Source: Ceratorhiza oryzae-sativae
Taxonomy: Eukaryota; Basidiomycota; Agaricomycetes; Cantharellales; Ceratobasidiaceae
Direction: 5' to 3'
DNA length: 64,000 nucleotides
Assembly (NCBI GenBank): GCA_030998015.1
Contig: JARWMV010000239.1
Location: 1,116,001 to 1,180,000 of the forward strand
The position numbers and the translations under genes were made by a program. Positions 58,091-64,000 of the stretch are shown in pieces. Positions within the stretch are counted from its first letter, which is position 1, and the number at the start of each line of letters is the position of its first letter. The notes beneath the pieces were generated by a model, which was not told the DNA's origin, made no database searches, and saw only the letters and a list, made by a program, of their open reading frames with translations.

Positions 58091-58701
58091 ATGCGCATGG
58101 TACGAGGCGTTTTATAAATAATCATAAAAAAATGAACCTCATTTTCCTATCATAGCTTCAACAGGACGACGAGTCAGAGGAGAACACCGATGTGACTTGG
58201 GGTAAGTAGTCATTTCAGGGTGATGGGTACCCCTAACCCCTTGCTTTTGGTAGAGGATCAGCAGAGGATAAATACATTCTCCAAGCTCAATTCGCGTGCA
58301 AATGACCTTGAGGAGCTGGTTTCTAAACAAAAGGCGCGTTCGAGTCGTATTCGTTGCTATAGCATCTAATCCAATGTGTCTACAGTCCGAAAAGGAGGCC
58401 CTAGATGATCTCGCCACGGAGCTAGAACTCGCAGACGAGGACGAGCCTGTCGAGTAAGTGTTGGTGGTAGCTTAATTGCTTGCGGATCTGAATAGTCGGG
58501 AACGGCGATAGGTACAAAATTGGCGAAGCCTTCTTCCGCATTCCTCTTTCGCGAGCTCAGGCACTCATTGTCAAGGATCAAGAGGCAACCGAGGAGGAAA
58601 TCAACAAACTCCAGTCTCAGATAGATGAATGCAAGCAGGAGATGAAGGATCTTAAAGTAGTGCTGTACGCGAAGTTTGGTAAACAAATCAATTTGGATTA
58701 G
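58091..58701 (+). CDS. Prefoldin subunit 4
   Basis: A beta-type subunit of the hexameric prefoldin chaperone that delivers nascent actin and tubulin to the CCT chaperonin. ATG at 58091 starts a nine-base first exon (MRM), intron 58100-58164, then DDESEENTDVTW, EDQQRINTFSKLNSRANDLE, ELVSKQK, SEKEALDDLATELELADEDE, PVEYKIGEAFFRIPLSRAQA, LIVKDQEATEEEINKLQSQI and KDLKVVLYAKFGKQINLD, with TAG at 58699-58701. The two coiled-coil arms flank the beta-hairpin segment YKIGEAFFRI, and length (about 130 residues) and motifs match the Pfd4 family. The intron at 58334-58385 begins with GC (AAG|GCGCGT); using the nearby GT would shift the frame. The gene appears intact. Confidence 0.9.
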
Positions 58702-58853
58702 ACCTTTTTGTATTGCTGTCATGCGTGAACGCGAAACTATTCACTCAAAGCGTATATACTAGTACAAGAGATGCGATAAACCATAGCTCAAGACAAGAAG
58801 CGATAATCGTTATAAATGATAATGAATAGCACCTGTGTGATAAAACGAGTGTC

Positions 58854-60352
58854 TTACTCTAGGGCACCCCATAAAGCTAGCCCCGCTAAAAATGTGCCAA
58901 TCGCAACGAGAAGGGAAGTATAGCTGGCAGTGTGGACACCAATGCGAGGAAGGGCCTCTGCCCAGACTACCGTCAATGCCGAGTGCAAGAAAAGAACGGC
59001 GGCAAAAACAACACCCCGGAATAATCTTGTGCGTTGTTCCGAGACATAGGCGGCAGAGACGAGAAGAGTGAGGCCCATCGATAGAATTTGGGAATCGATG
59101 CGTTGGAGACATGAAATAAATACGGGTATATTCTACCAAACGGGGTGTTAGAGGAGATTCATAGGCGAGGCCAGGGATGCGCTCACCGGGAGAGGAACTC
59201 CAAACACCAGCTCGAGCGCTTCTCTATCCCTCAGGTGGATACTTTGGATGAGTTCTTCATCCATGATCGAAGCAACGTCCGAAGGGGATAGGATTGCAGG
59301 ACGCTTGATATCGTCTTCCATTCCGCCCGAGTCATGGGAGCGTGTCGTTTTTCTCGAGTCAAACTGCAGAGCATTGGTGGTAGCGTTGCGCCAGGTTTCT
59401 TCATCCTGATCACGAGCGTCAAAAAGATCCTTGTATAACGCGAGTTGCTCGTATCCTTGAAAGATGCTCAAGCCGACCTCGACGGTACTCCTGTGATGCC
59501 AAATGAGATAGTGGCATATGGGTGTAACCAGTTGCACCTACCAGCCCAAGGCCATCCACCACGCATCCCTGAAGGCTTCATCCTGTGGTGTGGGGTAGGG
59601 AACCCATTCTGGATGACCGTGCCATGTGTGCAATCGGATACCGAGCAAAACCAATGCGCCTAGTCTTAAACCTTCCTGTGCGGTAACTGGGCGAGAGCGT
59701 AATCAATATCTGATTTAAGCGAGTCATAGTGCGGTCGTACCGGAGCAGACGGCAGCCAAAACCACGCTACTGAGACTGGCCCAACGACCTCCTAAGGTGA
59801 CAACCGCGTATATAGGGGCTCGGCACGAGTATGCCACCACCCAGCCGGCGGCGCCGACGAGAAAGGCCCGGGCGTGGGGTAGATACGGATATGGTGTATT
59901 TGAGTGGGGCGTATCGTTGCCGGGCGCCCATGCGAAAACAATGAGAAGCACGAGTCCGATGAAAACAAGGAAGGAACCAAGGGGAACGAAGGCAAAGGAT
60001 CTTATGACCTGGGCGTATGTCACTTGCAAACCGGCGCATCAGCCTCGTGCGGTTAGGCAGCGCGCTCTACTCACTGTCTGGAAGCATAAAGGATTCGTAT
60101 TCGCTAGCTTCGTCGTCGTCGAGGACCAGCCCCTGATGTACTGCCTCTGGTTCTTCAGAACGGATGAGTGGGGTGCGCTCGTCTGGGACGGCTGCGGGCT
60201 GCTTCCCCCGCGAGGGGGTTGGCGGAGGGGTCGTGAATGACGGCGGAGACGGTGTCTTCTTCGTTGACGGGGGAGAGAGAGGCGTAGGACTCTGTTCTTC
60301 GGGTGTTGATGCGCGAGGCCATGGCGGCTGCGGCGTGGACCACAAAGCTCAT
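58854..60352 (-). CDS. Multi-pass membrane protein, function unknown
   Basis: ATG at 60352 gives MSFVVHAAAAMASRINTRRT and ESYASLSPVNEEDTVSAVIH, then a hydrophilic stretch with DERTPLIRSEEPEAVHQG and an acidic part. Membrane segments follow: IRSFAFVPLGSFLVFIGLVL, ARAFLVGAAGWVVAYSCRAP, AVVTLGGRWASLSSVVLAAV, AQEGLRLGALVLLGIRLH, WWMALGWSTVEVGLSIFQGY, MGLTLLVSAAYVSEQRTRLF, GVVFAAVLFLHSALTVVWAE and YTSLLVAIGTFLAGLALWGA. A hydrophilic loop of about 100 residues (KDLFDARDQDEETWRN, ILSPSDVASIMDEELIQSIH) separates the fifth and sixth. The stop is at 58854. The frame from the start codon joins DERTPLIR only if one base of the C-run at 60205-60209 (plus strand) is removed, another probable indel. It resembles widespread fungal membrane proteins without known function. 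Confidence 0.68.
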
Positions 60353-61011
60353 GGTGGAGAATATATAGCCGGGCGGTGTCGCCAGAGCCGGCAGAAATCA
60401 CCTCAGGAAGGGGTCGTGGCAGCAGTCGAACGAAGGCTACGATCGCGCAATGGCGAATTGGGATCAAGAAATATGACGTAAGCGCAAATTGTCCAACACA
60501 GATTGTGTTTGCTGCAAGGTCAGCTGGCCCCAACCACACCCGTGACTGGCCTTCTGCAACGAGCTAGGGGCACCTATTGCGAATGCAATATGATGATCGA
60601 GTTCTTTACGCAGCACACATGCGCCGTTGGTGGCCATGGAGGGTTCAGCCACGCCCCCCTCACTGCCCTAGTCCTCGTCGGTCTCAGCCAGCCCGGCGAG
60701 CCTGCGGGGGGACCCACGCCGGTGAACCGGTTCACAAATATTACAATGCAGGCTGTTCTCACGACAACACCGAAACATGCCGGCTCGGTGTATGCACACA
60801 AATTCCGTGTCATTGGCCGAATCAAAAGTGTCAAGCTAAGCGCCATAACACCGCCACAGCTGATCTGACTCGCGATTATCGAAAAAGTTAGAGCGCGAGC
60901 ACTTGGATGCTTCGCTTATTGACCACACCATTCCGCCCCCTAGCACGTTCAAGTTTAATCACCCACAAGGCTTCAAACGGTAGCATATACACACCCCGCT
61001 ATAGAACTATC
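60353..61011. promoter_or_regulatory. Divergent promoter interval (membrane protein / lysyl-tRNA synthetase)
   Basis: A 659-base interval with outward-facing genes on both sides. Overlapping open frames on both strands (for example 60503-60868 plus, 60574-60846 minus) have no domain features and are treated as chance. No TATA element or clear motif stands out. Confidence 0.4.
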
Positions 61012-63360
<2,349 letters not shown>

Positions 63361-63613
63361 TTCATTTGATTATTGTAATGAATGGTTAAGAATAGGAAAT
63401 CCATTAGCCTATCGGCCCAACGGGGTCACCTCTCTTCCAGTGGCGGAGTCTATTACATAATCAGCCCCTGAGGCTTAGTCACATATGATAGTTGCTGCCG
63501 GACATGCGCCTGGTCTCTCATTCAACCTCACCTCCCCTTTACAACGGCGTCTGCTAGAGACAGCCACCGCGCTTGATATCGACGCTTTCGCTCGCTCCAC
63601 TTGTACCAGTACG
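63361..63613. other. Intergenic spacer
   Basis: A 253-base spacer holding the 3' end of KRS1 and the promoter of the Ariadne-like gene. Nothing distinctive seen. Confidence 0.4.
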
Positions 63614-64000
63614 ATGTCCAACTATGAGGGATCAGACGACGAAGGCTCCGGCTCGGACTACCCCTACTCTGACTCTGACGATGTCATGCTCGACTCGCAG
63701 GCTGATGATGGTGTGTATCTCAAACACGTGTTGCGAGCACATTGCTAAAAAGAACTCGTGTAGTTCCCGAGGATGAGTTATCCGACGGAGACGATGGCGG
63801 GTTCGCGATGGATGAGAGTATGATTCTCAAAGGCAAGGCCAAGGCATACGAGGTCGACCACAAGTCTCTGAGCGTCGATGAGCTCGAGAAACAAATGCAG
63901 AAGGACGCGGGCCAGTTTGCAGGCATTTTCGGGCTCGAGGTTGGTGCCGTTCTCAGTTGTGGCGCGCTTGGCGTCATTGCTCAATTGTTCGCGTACTAGC
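63614..64000 (+). CDS. Ariadne-type RBR E3 ubiquitin ligase, N-terminal part (runs off the window)
   Basis: ATG at 63614 gives MSNYEGSDDEGSGSDYPYSD, an acidic start followed by SDDVMLDSQADD. An intron (about 63712-63766) leads to PEDELSDGDDGGFAMDESMI, LKGKAKAYEVDHKSLSVDEL and EKQMQKDAGQFAGIFGLE, then another intron (63939-63999, GTTGGT ... CTAG) reaches the window edge. The acidic N-terminus plus the block KAYEVDHKSLSVDELEKQMQ corresponds to the UBA-like region of Ariadne/ARIH1 proteins (consensus YEVEYESLSxxQVEKLMQ), which work with cullin complexes and build ubiquitin through a RING1-IBR-RING2 module. Those RING domains would lie beyond base 64000, so the assignment rests on the N-terminus only. 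Confidence 0.68.

Noticed and set aside
60503..60868. 121-codon plus-strand frame between the membrane protein and KRS1
   Set aside because: Overlapped by an antisense frame of similar length, no domain, and located in the divergent promoter.

Overview
This window reads as nuclear DNA of a filamentous basidiomycete, most likely an Agaricomycete; gene content and style would fit the Ceratobasidiaceae/Rhizoctonia group, but that placement is inference. Nearly every gene is broken into short exons by introns of about 50-65 nt with GT-AG (occasionally GC-AG) ends, there are no bacterial-style operons, and the products are eukaryotic: a SNARE, complex I subunit, prefoldin, cytosolic Fe-S assembly factor and mevalonate and sphingolipid enzymes.

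Layout, left to right. 0-5.7 kb: the 3' part of an EF-hand MscS channel (+), a WHIM-type chromatin protein (+) and a tiny Cys-rich protein (-). 5.7-7.8 kb is gene-poor. 7.8-15 kb: secreted GDSL esterase, SLC35F-like transporter and a cPLA2-type lysophospholipase, all +. 15-21.4 kb: PAS-kinase-like Ser/Thr kinase (-), secreted PL14-like polysaccharide lyase (+), complex I PSST/20 kDa subunit (-). 21.4-24.4 kb holds no recognisable gene. 24.4-35.3 kb: F-box protein (+), Tlg2-type syntaxin (-), a second tiny Cys-rich protein (+), NAR1 (-), quinone oxidoreductase (-), HSF-type DNA-binding protein (-). 35.7-49.6 kb is a minus-strand run: SND1/Tudor-SN, two conserved proteins of unknown function, and a vacuolar-type amino-acid transporter. 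49.8-64 kb: phosphomevalonate kinase (+), HAC1/XBP1-like bZIP (-), a gene-poor gap, sphingosine-1-phosphate lyase (-), prefoldin 4 (+), a multi-spanning membrane protein (-), lysyl-tRNA synthetase (+) and the start of an Ariadne-type RBR ubiquitin ligase (+).

Most neighbours are functionally unrelated, as expected in a fungal genome; three divergent pairs (AVT/ERG8, S1P lyase/prefoldin 4, membrane protein/KRS1) share intergenic promoters. The most interesting signals are (i) a candidate non-spliceosomal Ire1-type intron in the HAC1-like gene together with two exact TGACGTGGC (UPRE-like) sites, (ii) a two-member family of about 80-residue Cys-rich proteins built from very small exons, (iii) an HSF-type domain placed at the C-terminus behind a proline/serine-rich tail, and (iv) three GC-AG introns of 52-54 nt.

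A caution applies throughout: several conserved genes carry one-base frame breaks, mostly in homopolymers, including four in lysyl-tRNA synthetase, an essential gene. These are most simply assembly or consensus errors, so broken frames here should not be taken as pseudogenes without checking reads. All gene models below were built by eye from translated frames and splice motifs; minor exon boundaries and some starts are uncertain.
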